From Sycobia sp. Sy_11 (lineage: Eukaryota; Arthropoda; Insecta; Hymenoptera; Epichrysomallidae): DNA of 64,000 nt. The translations under genes were made by a program, and so were the position numbers. The notes below the pieces were generated by a model. The model had not been told where the DNA came from. It made no database searches and saw nothing but the letters and a program-made list of their open reading frames with translations. Below, piece by piece: positions 37,660 through 50,521 of the stretch. Positions within the stretch are counted from its first letter, which is position 1; each line of letters begins with the position of its first letter. The DNA lies in the NCBI GenBank assembly GCA_018907035.1, contig JACCIC010000034.1, positions 1,462,001 to 1,526,000 of the forward strand, in the 5' to 3' direction.

Positions 37660-38690
37660 GTAAAATATATGAAAAAATAATATGTAGCCGACTGGAAGCA
37701 TTCACTGAAAGATTGCACGGCTTATCTTCACGCCAATTTGGATTTCGGAAATCAAAATCAACAGTCGATACTATTAAACTGGTAGTGTGTACCGCAAGAA
37801 ATGCAATCAGTGGTAAGAGATGGAAAGGTGGCACTAAACAATATTGTGCCATTGTTGCTCTAGATGTCAAGAATGCCTTCAACTCAGCGCGGCTGGTCTT
37901 CTATTATGAATTCTCTTAAAGAGTTTGGTGTACCTGGCTATCTACAGAATGTTTTGGCCAACTACTTTGAGAATAGGGTAATATTATACCGAACGGATGA
38001 AGGCATTGTATCACATAAGGTTACTGGGGGAGTCCACCAGGGCTCGGTTATGGGACCTATATTATGGAATATTATGTATGATGGCATGTTGAGGATTCCA
38101 CAACCGCCTGGTTCAATAAGATTAGGCTGCGCCGACGATATTGTACTAGAAGTGACGGCTAAGACCCTTGAACAACTCACTGAAAATGCCCATGAGGCAA
38201 TCAGCAACATTAGTAGATGGATTAAGTCGGCTGGTCTACAATTAGCGGAGCACAAGACAGAAGTAGTTCTTGTCAGTAGTCGTAAGAAGGTAGATAGTAT
38301 TACTCTTGAAGTTGGTAGCTGCCGCATTAGTTCTGCGCCATCTTTACGATACTTGGGTGTACAGCTTGATGCCAGGTTAAACTTCAAAGAGCATCTAAAG
38401 ATATCTGGTGAAAAAGCGCAACGAGTTGCAGTTGCCTTGTGTCGCTTCATGCCTAATATTGGTGGCCCACACCTGCCCCAGAGGAAGCTATTAGCTTATG
38501 TTGTTAATTCTGTCAGCATGTATGCAGCGACAATCTGGCATCATGCATGTGGAATTAAATCGTATTGTGAGCTGACCATTGAAGTGAACCATTGCGTCGC
38601 CGCTTCTGTATACGTATTATTAGTGATTATCGGACAGTATCCACCGACGCTGCTGAAGTACTTGCCGGAATTCTTCCTTTCGATTTAGCT
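37617..38690 (+). pseudogene. LINE reverse transcriptase, frameshifted
   Basis: The reverse transcriptase starts at YRPLCMLDSVGKIYEKI. Motif A is ALDVKNAFNSA (about 37857-37890). The reading frame then changes by one near 37890 and continues SSIMNSLKEFGVPGYLQ. The GVHQGSVMGPILWN block is at about 38026-38067. The catalytic motif is CADD (about 38128) where most LINEs have YADD or FADD. The thumb region follows (LRYLGVQLDARLNFKEH). The frame ends at a stop at 38686-38688, but homology switches frame near 38590. One base-level change at motif C may already have impaired activity. Confidence 0.85.
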
Positions 38691-39182
38691 GTAGATGAAC
38701 TGGCTAGGCTGCACAACGTATGTAAGGCCGCAGTGAATTCTTTACAAGGTGCTAAAAACGTGGAACGTTATCGTTCTATAGAAATATGGCAAAAACGATG
38801 GAACGATTCTAACAAAGGCCGATGTACTTATCGTATCCTCTCAGCCATACAAAGATGGATCAACAGGAAACACGGGGAACTAGATTTCTACCGAACCCAG
38901 TTGCTGACTGAGCATGGTTGTTTTAGGTTCTATTTCCACCGTTTTCATCTGGATAATAATTACTTCTGCCTCATCTGTCCGACATTGGTTGAGGATGCTG
39001 AGCACATATTAGTGAGCTGCCCCCATTTTAGAACACAACGTGCGCAATTGATTCACACCATAATAAACCGATATATCACAAAGTCCATTACACACCATAG
39101 TAAATCTACTTATGATATTCCGTTGATAATACAAAATAATGAGTTTGCTAGACATGAAATTAACAACATAACAGGCCTTTAA
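38592..39182 (+). pseudogene. LINE C-terminal domain with CCHC knuckle
   Basis: This frame continues the protein after the second frame break. It starts RVISAYRTVS-like (here RIISDYRTVSTDAAEV) and includes the spacer ILSAIQRWINRKHG. The C-terminal zinc knuckle is CLICPTLVEDAEHILVSC (C-x2-C-x8-H-x4-C), typical of R1 and Jockey-related LINEs. It ends at TAA 39180-39182, which is probably the element's original stop. Confidence 0.85.
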
Positions 39183-39433
39183 TTTAATATTTAATTCGAA
39201 TTCTCATATTTCGTATAATTTCATTGTCATCCGAAGAGCATAATAGACAATATTATATAACGCTTGAAATAATCAAATTTTCAACATGGCTAAGTTACTT
39301 CAATTCTATAAATAAAATTGATACCTCATAAATAATCCCGACTTTCGTGTTTTACGCAAATATATAAGCATTCGACGTGCGCAACTCAGTCCATCGGTCC
39401 ATTACTTATACTGACGGTTCAACCGTATTTCAG

Positions 39434-39731
39434 AGCCTACAGCGTCCGCGCGCCCAATTTTTGGGGAGCAGCGTTCAGGAGGTGAACAGCAGCGGCCTCG
39501 GCTCCTCTTCGATGGCGCTGCGCGAGGGTCTCGATGGCCTCGGCAGCAGGGAGGACAACAACAACCAGCAGCTCTACGGGATCGGGGGCCTCGGAGGCCT
39601 CAGCGGCGGCGTCGGCGGCCTGCGGGGCGGCCGAGCCTCCCAGTTCGCCCCAGTGAGCAGCTTGGCCTCGGCATCGCGCATAATAAATCATCATCTGTTT
39701 GGGACGATCGCTAGTTCCAAGCACAACACCG
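39434..39731 (+). CDS. Shab: Shab tail exon, Gly/Ser-rich
   Basis: This 298-nt exon runs from after ATTTCAG to a GTAATT donor. It encodes about 99 residues beginning SLQRPRAQFLGSSVQEVNSS, with a Gly-Leu-Gly repeat region (GGLGGLSGGVGGLRGG) followed by a Ser/Ala segment. It enters in phase 0 and leaves in phase 1, ending with the first base of a Gly codon that the next exon completes. Without splicing, the frame stops one codon later (TGA at 39737-39739), so an unspliced message would end here as a shorter isoform. It lies just downstream of the LINE relic and is clearly separate from it in frame and composition. Confidence 0.92.
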
Positions 39732-39960
39732 GTAATTGAACGCAGTCCATTGACAAGTAAGCCGCGAACGTGCGCGCACGCGTGTGCGACACGATCTTCT
39801 TCTAAACGATTCGATATATTTTTGATATATCGCTGGTTATTACGGATGAATAAACGCTCGCACAGGGTGTTCGAATATTTTTTTCTTTGTTTTTTTTTGT
39901 AAATAAAGTGAACAGGTGATATTATGGTCGTGATTCTGCAATGATTGCCTATATGCATAC

Positions 39961-39962
<2 letters not shown>

Positions 39963-40008
<46 letters not shown>
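39963..40008. repeat. (TA)n array
   Basis: About 23 units, 230 bases after the Gly-rich exon. Confidence 0.97.
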
Positions 40009-40012
<4 letters not shown>

Positions 40013-40118
40013 AATATATGTGCATATACATATATATTCTAGTGAAAGATGAAGTTAAGTACACATCGAAACTGTTGATATTAAGATGTGACATCACTAT
40101 GACTACTAAATATTAATG

Positions 40119-40214
40119 TTACTATTATGATTATGATTATGATTATGATTATTATTATTGCTATTATTACTATTCTTATTGTCGTTATTATCGTTATTCT
40201 TATGATTATTATTA
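40119..40214. repeat. Degenerate ATT/GATTAT trinucleotide tract
   Basis: Interrupted ATT and TTATGA units with frequent single-base variants. Confidence 0.8.
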
Positions 40215-42502
40215 TACAAAGAAATCTAATAAATAATTATCCGGATAATTGAGGTATAAGGCACAAAGATGTACAAAAGAATGGAAATATAAGCGTGCGT
40301 ATCCTCGTTGAGAGAGAGAGAATGCGTGATCTTATTTATATACACAATGATATGCTTGGATGATAGTACACTGCACTTACAGTATATAAAGTGATTTGAT
40401 CAATGAACGGTGATAGCAATAAAGTTCTGCGTTTTAAGCAGAGAAAATCTATTATCGAGTTCATTTTTCTATATATATATCTACACTCTCCCTTTATCGA
40501 TTTACACATATTATTTTTCCAGTGGCATCCTTTCTTTCTTTTATGCTTATTTTTATGTTTTTTTTCTTTAGCTACATACATACCTGAATTAATATTTCGT
40601 TTTCATTTTCCGAACTTCGAACCAAGCATGCATTAAACAAACATTATATACGTGGATTTATGGGTGTTAATGATTATGAAGGATTGATAATAATGTTTAT
40701 GTATATATATGTGTGTGTGAAAAAATCTGAAACGCAATTCAGGCACTCATCTATATTATGAATGCAATGTATAGCACACTCGCGCAAATCATAATTTACT
40801 TCATTAGCCGCAGCTTCGGTAGTCTGAAACCAACGAACGACCCTGCTGGATATTTAAAATTGAGTCATCACCGTCATTTGCTTTCTTCTTTACTTAGCTC
40901 TGAATAAATAAAAAAAAGTGAATGCGAATACCCCAGAGGATGCATGCGTGATGGGTGTTGCACAGGCCTGACCTTAATGGTGGTTTATCGAATTATGACA
41001 CGATCGCCACGTCGTTCGTTTTTTTCAGAAGGAAGTGAACCTTTTATTTAATCTTTTTTCCGAATAAACAAGCTTTCCTTTTCTTTCGTCTATAATAAAT
41101 GTGTTATAGTTATTGCTGATACAATTGTAAGAATTAATTGTTGTTAATTGATGTTTGTCAATCTTTGTCAATCTTTACAACTAATATTGAAACAAGAGCT
41201 CAAACTGAACGATTCGAATAATTAGTGCTTGTGTCGCAAGACTTCTGCTATATATGTACTTTGTTTATGAAAGATAATATGGCAGGTGCTTAACATATAA
41301 AAACTAAGCAAAAAAGTTTTTTCAGAGAAAATTTAAAGCCTACAAAAATGTTCAGTGCGCTTCCTTTAACGAAAAAAAAAAGAAAATGGCAGCCAAGATC
41401 GATTTACTAGCATTAAGGTCTTCAGATATAAGGAGGTGAAAAGTTGCCGCAGTTCTTCGACACGCTTCATTGACCACACACGACTTCAATTAAAAAATAA
41501 AAAAGCGTTAGTCAGATATGCACGTCGACATTTTTTTTGGTACCGAATCGGAATTTACCTTTTAACCTTCGCCGCAATTATGAGCAGTAGTATTTGTTTA
41601 CCATCAACGATGTCTCTTATCAATGTTTTTGTTAGATTTGCAAAGGATTTCATGCTATTAGAATTTTTACAGTATCAACAATTGAACTATCTAGATGCAT
41701 TCATACTTTATGGTATTCAAAAAAAAATTCAAACAAATCCACGAAGATTTCGATTCAATGTTTCAATATTTGAGCTCTACATTCTTCTTTAATTATTACC
41801 TTTCATAAACGTATGAAATATTACTAAACTCAAGATAAAACAGCATTACTTTAAATAAGATTAGGTGTTATTGCTGACAAAATTAATTAATCTAAATTGC
41901 GTATATTAAATTTTCATATTCTCTTCTGTAAAATTACCCATGCAATGCAATAAAATTGGTAGAAATAACGAATAGTAAATAATGAGAGATTATTCTAAAG
42001 AATTTTTAATAACTTTTAATGATTTCAATAATTTTACACCCTTGCAATGCTAATATACTAGTAACGGCTAATATTTCACAATCAAATTAAATATTACATT
42101 TTCGCTTTTTTGTAAAGTTCAATAAATGATCAATATTAAAAGGTCTCGCGATTTTATCTAACTTCTTATCAAACTGTTCAACTCGTCTATAGACTCACAG
42201 TCTACCCGTTCAAAGAGACATCGCTGTTAGTGTACGAGAAAACTCTAATTGCTCGGCGATAGGCACGAATAGATTCTTAATTCGCTATAATAACGGATGA
42301 ACTTATTGCGCGATCGCACGAGCACAAAAAAGAAAGAACGAAAGAAACGAACAGAACGAAAAAATGTTAAGCACGATAGCCTGGATGTCCGCGAGAGTAT
42401 AGCGAGGAGCGTGAGACGGGAATGGAAGAGATAGGGAGAAAGAAAAAGAGTCTCACGTGTGCCATGCGTGGGCGTGTGCCACTGGGTGAACGTGTTTTTC
42501 AG

Positions 42503-42769
42503 GAAAGAGCGCAACGAGCAAACTCTCCCTGTCCGCCGACTCGATAGACAGCGAGGCAACGCCGTTCATAGAAAGGCACCGCACCTCGAAGTCTATATTA
42601 AAGAAGTCGGAGAGCAGCAATAACTATTATAGCAATGCCGGTGGTGACTCCGACACCGAGAAGCTGATTGGCTGCGGCGACAGTGCGCCATCCTGCACGC
42701 AGGCAATGATACAGTGCGACAACGAGGGCGGACTGACGCTGATGGGGGACGCATTCTCGAATGTTTATG
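42503..42769 (+). CDS. Shab: Shab tail exon (KSATSKLSLSADSIDSE)
   Basis: This 267-nt exon is in phase 1 at both ends, so it can be skipped without a frame change. The acceptor is GTTTTTCAG at 42502 and the donor is GTACGC at 42770. The encoded segment begins KSATSKLSLSADSIDSEATP, continues through an Arg/His/Lys-rich patch (RHRTSKSILKKSESS), and ends GGLTLMGDAFSNVY. Serine clusters next to basic residues suggest kinase sites, consistent with phosphoregulation of Kv2 tails (family knowledge, not shown here). There are no repeats or membrane segments. A short (GT)n array follows about 20 bases into the intron. Confidence 0.93.
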
Positions 42770-42788
42770 GTACGCGCGATATGTTGAC

Positions 42789-42807
42789 TGTGTGTGTGTG
42801 TGTGTGT
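42789..42807. repeat. (GT)n array
   Basis: About 9 GT units starting 20 bases after the 42769 splice junction, a position where GT-rich tracts can bind splicing factors. Confidence 0.9.
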
Positions 42808-45198
42808 ACGTATGTATGATTATGTCTTTAAAAGGACCGTAAGCCAAAGAAATACTATAAGAGTATTATATTATAATATAGCTATGCTCGAAACGGCAAC
42901 ATAAAAAGCTATATTGAGCTTCGTATGTTATCACTGTAGTTTGCGATCTCACTAACATTCATGGATATTATCATCAGCTATGGATGTAATCATATAATAT
43001 GAGCCCATTCTTCTGCTTGGATAGACTCGCATACATGGACAGACATAAGCACCTCTAGCACGCATCCTGGTACCGATCAATTTCATTGTCGGCGACCATT
43101 AGGTGCACCAAAACGAAAATAATAGGGTATTTCAAACAGCCTCGTGGAAGATCGGCATAATTCGTAAATTTGCGCAAAAAATAAGTTTCTAAAAGTTTCA
43201 GCGCAGTCAAAATGTCAGACATAAGTTATTTTGATAAGGCGCGCTATAGGGATCAAAGGATTTTCGATTTACACTCCTTCGATATATGTTAATTTTCTGC
43301 AAATTATTCTCTTAAATGCAAATAGACATGTATATGCTGCATCGTGAAATGAATCACTCTAGTCTTCGTCGGGTGGCATCGAATTGCATGCTTAGTATTT
43401 ATTTATACATCGAATTACATATACACTAACGATGACAGAAATGATTAAATAGCGGAAATGCATATGCAAATTATTCAAAAATTTATTCAAGCAAATTTAA
43501 GTAGAATATCTAATCAAAGAACCGGCATTTAAAATCAATTTATCGTTTGGTCCAAGCTGAGACTCCACCGGTTATAACTGATTACTTTTAGATATCCCCA
43601 CTAATTTATATTCATTTTCAATCACTAATAAAAGCCAACTCTTTTATTTTTGTCAAATTCTTCACAATTATTGCACCAGATCTTACGCAATATTCAATTC
43701 TCAATAATTTTTCTAAAAATACTAATTTATCTATATTTTAAATTAATTAATAAATGTAGTTTCATTAAAATTTCTGCAAAACCTTTCAATAATTTAGTCA
43801 ACTAAAAAAAAAACATTCGGATAAAAATTAAATGAAAAATACAAAGTGCACAAAATAGAACAGTTATTATTTTTGAAAAATTTATTGATTTATTGTAAAA
43901 TAATTTAGTTCGGTTAGAATACAGTGATTTACACTTTCAGTAAGGTTATCGTATGACTTTTTCAGTCCACTTTTTGATATACCGCACCATTGAGAATGAG
44001 ATCAATATCAGTGTACTATTTTCGTTTCATGGTTTTGATATTTGACTTCATTTGACGAGTCTTTTTTAACTTTGAAACATAGTTTCAAAGAGGTTTCATA
44101 GGATCATATTTCAAGCATCACGTTTCATTACTAATTACGATTGAATATACGAGATTTTCGTCGTTGCTCGCCCCTTTTATTATGTCCGTCGAATGCTAAA
44201 TTCTGATGTCTCTTTCGAGTTGCTTCTACAAAGTTTCATTACAAATACAATAACTAAATTTTGCCATTATATATAATTTAGCGATGATTTTGTATTTTTC
44301 ATGATAAATTGACGCAGAATTTCCGTATTTCTTCATTCGTCGCTTTCCAAGTTTTCTTGCATCTGTCATGAAAACATTTATAGAATTTGTAAACATGCAG
44401 ATACCGGAGAAACAATGTAGATTATAAACTTGTTTCATTTTTTGACGAGTTTCGCTAACAGTTTTACCAGGTTCCAAATAGAATTTAATATTTGTTCTAT
44501 ACTCAATACTCATTTTTCAACAGACACAATAAACAAACTGTCATATTTAATGCGAGAACATCAAGATTTCAAAGAGATGGCAAAGAGTAAAATTAAAAAA
44601 ATTCTGGAAATACTGTATTGCACCATATACAACTCGTATTTTTATAATACTTATAATAAAATAGATATATAACTTAGAAAACGAAATAATGCTTTTCATA
44701 ATATTTAATGCACCGAAATATCAAAATATTAGAGGAATATTATTAAAATTATAATTAAGTATACTATAAAACTATTTTGATTTCATCAATTCATATTTAT
44801 TCAAAATGAGTTTCACAGTTTACATTATTACAGCAATAATTTTTTTAAAAACAATAAAAAATACGACAATAAAAGTTCATCGTTGCAATCAATGTAGGTT
44901 AAATTAACGTTCGTACTTACAATTTCGAACGATATTAAGCTCGAACAACAACAATAATAAGTAATAGTACGGAAAAGTGTCCGATTCACGTGATAACCTT
45001 AAGGACTTTGCAGACAAGTGTTATAATCTTAAATGTAACTGCGGCGTATATAGCCAGTTCACCCCGATGTCTAGAAAAGTTTTCGTACACTTAAAAGTCT
45101 CGCCTACATTATATAAAATTGGAACGAGGCAAATCCATTGTTATGGGAAAGTCGCTGAAAAGGGAGGGGAGGGAAAAAATTACCGCTGCCGCGCAAGC

Positions 45199-45199
<1 letters not shown>

Positions 45200-45239
<40 letters not shown>
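45200..45239. repeat. (TA)n array
   Basis: About 20 units. Confidence 0.97.
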
Positions 45240-45241
<2 letters not shown>

Positions 45242-48200
45242 CGTTATTTCCTCGTCTTCCTGCTTCTTCGGAAGTTTAATAAAACTCGAGGAAGTAGTAC
45301 TTTTATCGAGTTTCCTTGGATAAGAGGATTTCACTTTAGATACTGTAGCACCGTGTCGCTCCGAACGAAGATCTTATATCATTGCAGATTTGTTATACGT
45401 GAGATGAAATGATTCCAAAAAAAAGAGCCAGGAAAAATGCATAGTAGATCGTTGTCCTACATGCACAATGAGATTATTGCGCGAAATCAGCACTTTTTCG
45501 ATACTCTGTTTGCTTAATTTTTATTTTTTTTTTGTGTATTTATTGGGCGATGAGAGGTTAGGACATGTACACTTAATCGACATTGATTACATTCTATACT
45601 CTATATATATATATATGTGTGATGACAGATCCGAGCAAGAACAAAAATTTTATGAACAAATTGCCTATGCTACTGTTTGAGGACACGATGGAAGGTATAT
45701 ACCTATATATTGATGAACGATTATTTGCTTTAGTAAACATTTTCTGCAGAATTGCACACGTCGCTTCGAATTTATTAATCATATATTTCATTGTAGATTT
45801 GGTGGTCGAGATATTTATTTATAGCAATGATAAATAAAATTATTGGAATCATTTAGTTACATTAAATTGTTTAATCAGTAGTACTGTAGGTATACCATTA
45901 TTTAGTATCATTTTTTATTGTCAGATATTAATAATAACAAGAACTGAAAAATAAACTTTTTATTTAGCAGTATAATTATTAATGTATTTTTTACTTGTAA
46001 AAAATTTATCTTAATGTATAAACCTTTAGAGGACACATAAACCAATATATAGGCTTAAATATAATCAAATATAATTTTTGTTTATTTCGACCCAAAGAAG
46101 GTTACTCACAGATGGTGAACCAATATGGCGGATAATATTCAGTAATTCGATCCTTTCTCTTTAATCGTCGAAATTATAATCTATTGATCGACATTTTGTA
46201 TTTGCCGTTTTGAATGTTGAATTATAGTTATATAGTGTACATATAATATAATGTAGACTTTAATTACTAAATACCTGCCTTAATACATTCATTTGAGAAT
46301 TCTAAAGGGTTTCCGCTTTGGAAACTAAAATTTGAAATGGCCATTTTAAATCCGCTCTTTTATTCTTTAAAAACCGAATAATTATTTTATGAATATTCTA
46401 TCACAGAGCGCTAATCTTTTGTCTTTCATTCACATCTATATGCCAAATTTCTGTAAAGTGAGAAAATTTAATATACACTTCGTCCTTCCGGACCGGTAAG
46501 CCAATATGTTGGTTCGAAACATGATCGGTCTTTGTCCACGACCAATTCACGATATTACATAGAATTTATACCTATTTTCTTAAGGAAATCGAAATTACCA
46601 AATGTTGGTCCTCTAAAGCTTAATGGATATTATATAGCAATACTTAGCTTTAAAGTGATCGTATTTTTTCTAAATTATGGCTTAATATCCATCTCAACCA
46701 ATATGCCTATCCCTTGAACATGTTTATAATATTATCAATAGTGTACTGAAGATTTGATAAACGAACCTTCTAAGAAATACGAAAATTCACCAATTATACA
46801 TTTATTTTTTACTTATAATTACGAATTCATTTATGAGATATTTGAGTTTTTTCTTCTTGCATTTTCATAATGATTTATCTCCTTTAATTATAGCTCAGAG
46901 TTCAATTGGGAACGTCACGTATTATATAAATCATTTCGAGATCTCATTTTAGTATATACATACAGGGATCCTTGACATAAACTACTGCCTTTATTGTAAC
47001 TGCAACCTGGGTATACAGTATTTTGAGTAGTTCGAGGGCAGTGTGCTATAAACTGTATATTAGTAGAGCTGCTTTAATGACAATTGCTTGACATGCTTGA
47101 GTGCCTTTGTGTTAATAGTGATGAGATTGATCAACGAGAGAGAAAAATCAAATATAACAGCCGCATTTTTAGATCGCTTTATTCATAACGACATTCGTGA
47201 ATGTATCATATAGATCTGCATGAAATTTTCTTCGTATTAAAAAAGAAGAGACGAAATTTAATCAAATAAATTCTTATTCATGATATGTACTTGTGTGCAC
47301 CTCATTTTACCATTAATCATCATAACGTTTGTATTAAGGGCATTCGAGAAAGCTACATTTTTTCTTACTATTATTAGTACGCTGACCCAAAAAAGAAGCG
47401 CTCTGAAAACCAATTTAATACTGCCTTTGTCTCGACTGAAATTGATTAAATTCAAGGCTTTTGACGGTATAGGCGTAGGCATGCGTTAAGTTTTGCTTAT
47501 TGCAGTTTGACGCGCGATGTCGACGTTCAATTTAATTATCAAACTTCGAATGATTTCTTCGTGCATTTTAATTCAAATATCAACTAATCATACATATTTT
47601 TCATTCGGCATATTTGGTTCTTTATACAAATATAATTTTATGGATTAACAAAAATTGCTATTAAAAATCGCATAACTATCCAGAATAAGTAGCTTCTTAT
47701 CCGCATAATTAGATACCTTAACTTAGAAATATTTTAAACTATTCGAAGAATTTTAATGATCGCGCTGCTGGATATTGGGTTGGTAGACTATATATTTTAA
47801 CAGACAAAATATATTTTATGTGCAAAGAAAGCTTTTTGTGGATGTGAATTTAAATTCGTTTCATTTAATTATTTTATTATGAATTTTACTACAGTTAAAA
47901 TAAAAATCAAAAACAACTTATAATGTATAACGGGTAATAAAAATCTATAGTGAGTTTAATGGAGTAGTTGTAGAATACACGATATTTGATCGTTTAATAT
48001 TTACTTGTAGGCTTTGAGAGTTGTGGTTATCATAAACTTTATCGGAATCAAGTAAGATTTTTCAAAAACCTAACTTAACGTCAAACTTATTCTTATCGAA
48101 AACACTTTTCTATATAAGACTTCAAAGAAAATAGCTTGATAGTAATGTTTACTATTTAATTGAATCGCATATAGATCAAGATATAAAATTTCTATTTAAG

Positions 48201-48731
48201 CGATTTGTACGGTAGAAAAAATTTCTTTTGAACATACGTTTACTTATAAAATTTAAGCTCATTAGAAAAAAATATAAATTTAAATATCTATATTAAATAC
48301 TATACTTAAATTCTGAAATTTATTTTCAAAAGAATTATACTTCATAATTACATTCTGATTTGTTATTTTACAACTTTTTAATCTATTACATATTCTGCAA
48401 AATAAATCTCAGTATATAAAATATTTCAATTATTATACATCAAGTTTTTCACATTCTTAGTTAAGAATCTAGGAATCTCATACATAGACTAGGCAATTTC
48501 GTACGTTACACCAAAGATGTAACTCAAATATATAAGAGGTTTAGTACTTATGTTTTACTTAGTGTAAAATAAAAACAATCATTTTTATCGATTCTGATTT
48601 AGAATTATTAATAATCTTTTAACTATTTTGTAAACCACCATTACACATTTAATCTGCAGATCTAAATTATAGAAAATTCTAGTATTTATCTCAGAAATAA
48701 TAGAGCAAAAGCTTTTATTTTCGGCACAAGT

Positions 48732-49548
48732 AGGGCCGAATTTATTTTGTCGTGAAATTCCCCTTGAGGGATTTAAATTAAATGATCAATTAAATTATAA
48801 ATAATATATTATAACTTGCCCAGGATTTAAAAAATTAAACTGCAATTATTATTTGTGTGCGTTGATATTCAAATTTGAAGCCTTAAAATTTGCTGAAAAA
48901 TTGCGATATATTGTTGAATATTATCAAACTCTGCTAAGTATATAGCAATCGGACTCGTGGTGAATATTTAATAAAGTCTTGGAATTTTCAGTAACTTCTA
49001 TTAATAATCATAAATGCCAAATATGCTAAGAATTTTGATAACTTGTATTTTCATAACCAGCAAAGTCTATAAAAATATTAATAGACGCGTAGTGTGTTAA
49101 GGGCGTCTCAGAATTTTTGATAACTCTATGCAGCTTGGAGTTTGCTAAAAACTGTTAAAAATTCTAACAAATTACATGTTGCTAAATATTTTTTCGTTAA
49201 TCAGGATTTCATTTTTTTATAACAATGTTGAACAACTTTAACGTAAATCCACAAATATAATGTTTTCTTTTTTATTAGGAAATGAAGAACTATCTAGTTT
49301 TTTCAAATAAACAGTGTATAGAATATTAAAATTATTTTTTTAAATAATATTTTATTGAGTTTATTAATTATTAATGTTAATTAATTAATTAATTAATTAC
49401 AATTAATTATTTATTAATAATAATTTATTAAGTTTTTAAAATAATATTACACAGAAATATTATTAATTTAGGTAGGGTCTGTGGGAACCTCTACTTTGTA
49501 GAGGTCTCTACAATAAAGCTCTAAAAGCCTTTATACAAATTCGGCCCT
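48732..49548. repeat. Possible MITE bounded by AGGGCCGAATTT inverted repeats
   Basis: AGGGCCGAATTT at 48732-48743 recurs inverted at 49537-49548. The interior (about 800 bases) is AT-rich and non-coding. It contains a perfect 8-base stem with 3-base loop at 49487-49505 (ACCTCTAC/GTAGAGGT). No clear target duplication was seen. Confidence 0.3.
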
Positions 49549-49633
49549 GGCAACAAAATCGCTATTGTATACATGTTGAATTTCCTCTGGATCATATTTT
49601 ATATATCCTTCATTAGATATATCTATTTATCAA

Positions 49634-49634
<1 letters not shown>

Positions 49635-49684
<50 letters not shown>
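49635..49684. repeat. (TA)n array
   Basis: About 25 units. Confidence 0.97.
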
Positions 49685-49691
<7 letters not shown>

Positions 49692-50521
49692 TAGTAAAGT
49701 ATTTAAGATTTATGTAAAAGATTTATAATATAATAAAAAATACTATATCAGTATTTGTAATTTTCTTGTTATGTCTATAACAAATAGTTGGTTGAATATG
49801 CTGAATCCAAATCTTCTAGAAAATTTCACTGGCCAATTTCGGAAAAATTTTTTTAAGATTAAAATTTGAGGCTATTTAAAAACTGCAACGATTTTATAGT
49901 TAAACATGAAAAATAAGCATGCTTGAGTCAAATGACCGATATAAAATTTGTATAGAATTCTTGAATTCTTACTGTGTTTAGCCTTGACATGATGAGAATT
50001 TTTAATTTTTCAAATCTCAATTTATTAAAGTAAAATTCAATAGAATAGAATATTGAAGATCCTTTGATAAACTTAAGCACCACCACGTTGTCTTACGAAG
50101 ACCATGTTCTACTAAAATAAATTTAATATTTGCCTAATAGTATGTTATAATTAGCTATTCGTTTATGCTTAAAAAATGTTTTTATAGAGATTACTTTTCT
50201 CATAGTAATCCTTATAATTCTCTCTGGCACTTGTGTGTGAATAATATATTAGTATGCACATATATTATATTATCGTAAGAAATCTTTCGTCACTTGTACT
50301 TTGTAGATAGACCATTTACTACTCAAATAATAAAATCATATATATTATGAAGCTTTCTAGTGCATTTTTTTGTTTTGCATTGCTCGTCAGAGATAATTGA
50401 ACTTCAGTCTATACAGAAAGTAATGGGGGCTTCTTTAAATTCTAGTATATTTTGATACTACGGATAATATTCATATAAGACCGAGTTGGCACCCACTATG
50501 TTTCAATTAGCAATGCTTCTA

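Larger units (their letters stand above)
36720..39230 (+). mobile_element. 5'-truncated non-LTR retrotransposon (R1-like clade)
   Basis: This is a decayed LINE copy in the same orientation as Shab. The order is a partial apurinic-type endonuclease, a linker, a reverse transcriptase and a C-terminal CCHC knuckle. ORF1 and the start of the endonuclease are absent. Lesions visible are a frame break near 36912, TGA at 37234-37236, an internal deletion with frame change near 37620 and frame breaks near 37890 and 38590. The phrases LWNIMYDG and YRTVSTDAAEVLAGILP and the knuckle spacing suggest the R1 clade. That clade call is tentative, and Jockey/I-related families are the alternative. The element ends around 39180-39230 with no clear poly(A) tail or target duplication. 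Confidence 0.85.
31627..39433 (+). other. Shab intron carrying mariner and LINE relics
   Basis: This 7.8-kb intron has a GC-rich first 500 bases (to about 32170) and then a very AT-rich section to 34900 with nothing recognisable. A minus-oriented mariner follows (about 34909-36075), then a plus-oriented LINE relic (about 36720-39230). The elements fill most of its 3' half. Confidence 0.7.
39732..42502 (+). other. Shab intron between Gly-rich and KSATSK exons
   Basis: This 2.8-kb intron has a TA array at 39963-40008 and an irregular ATT/ATG-type trinucleotide tract at 40119-40214. A 118-codon frame at 41436-41792 starts with GTG, lacks recognisable motifs and is within chance for this composition. 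Confidence 0.6.

Noticed and set aside
41436..41792. 118-codon plus frame
   Set aside because: Begins with GTG, has no domain or splice support, and is within chance for the number of frames in 64 kb of AT-rich DNA.
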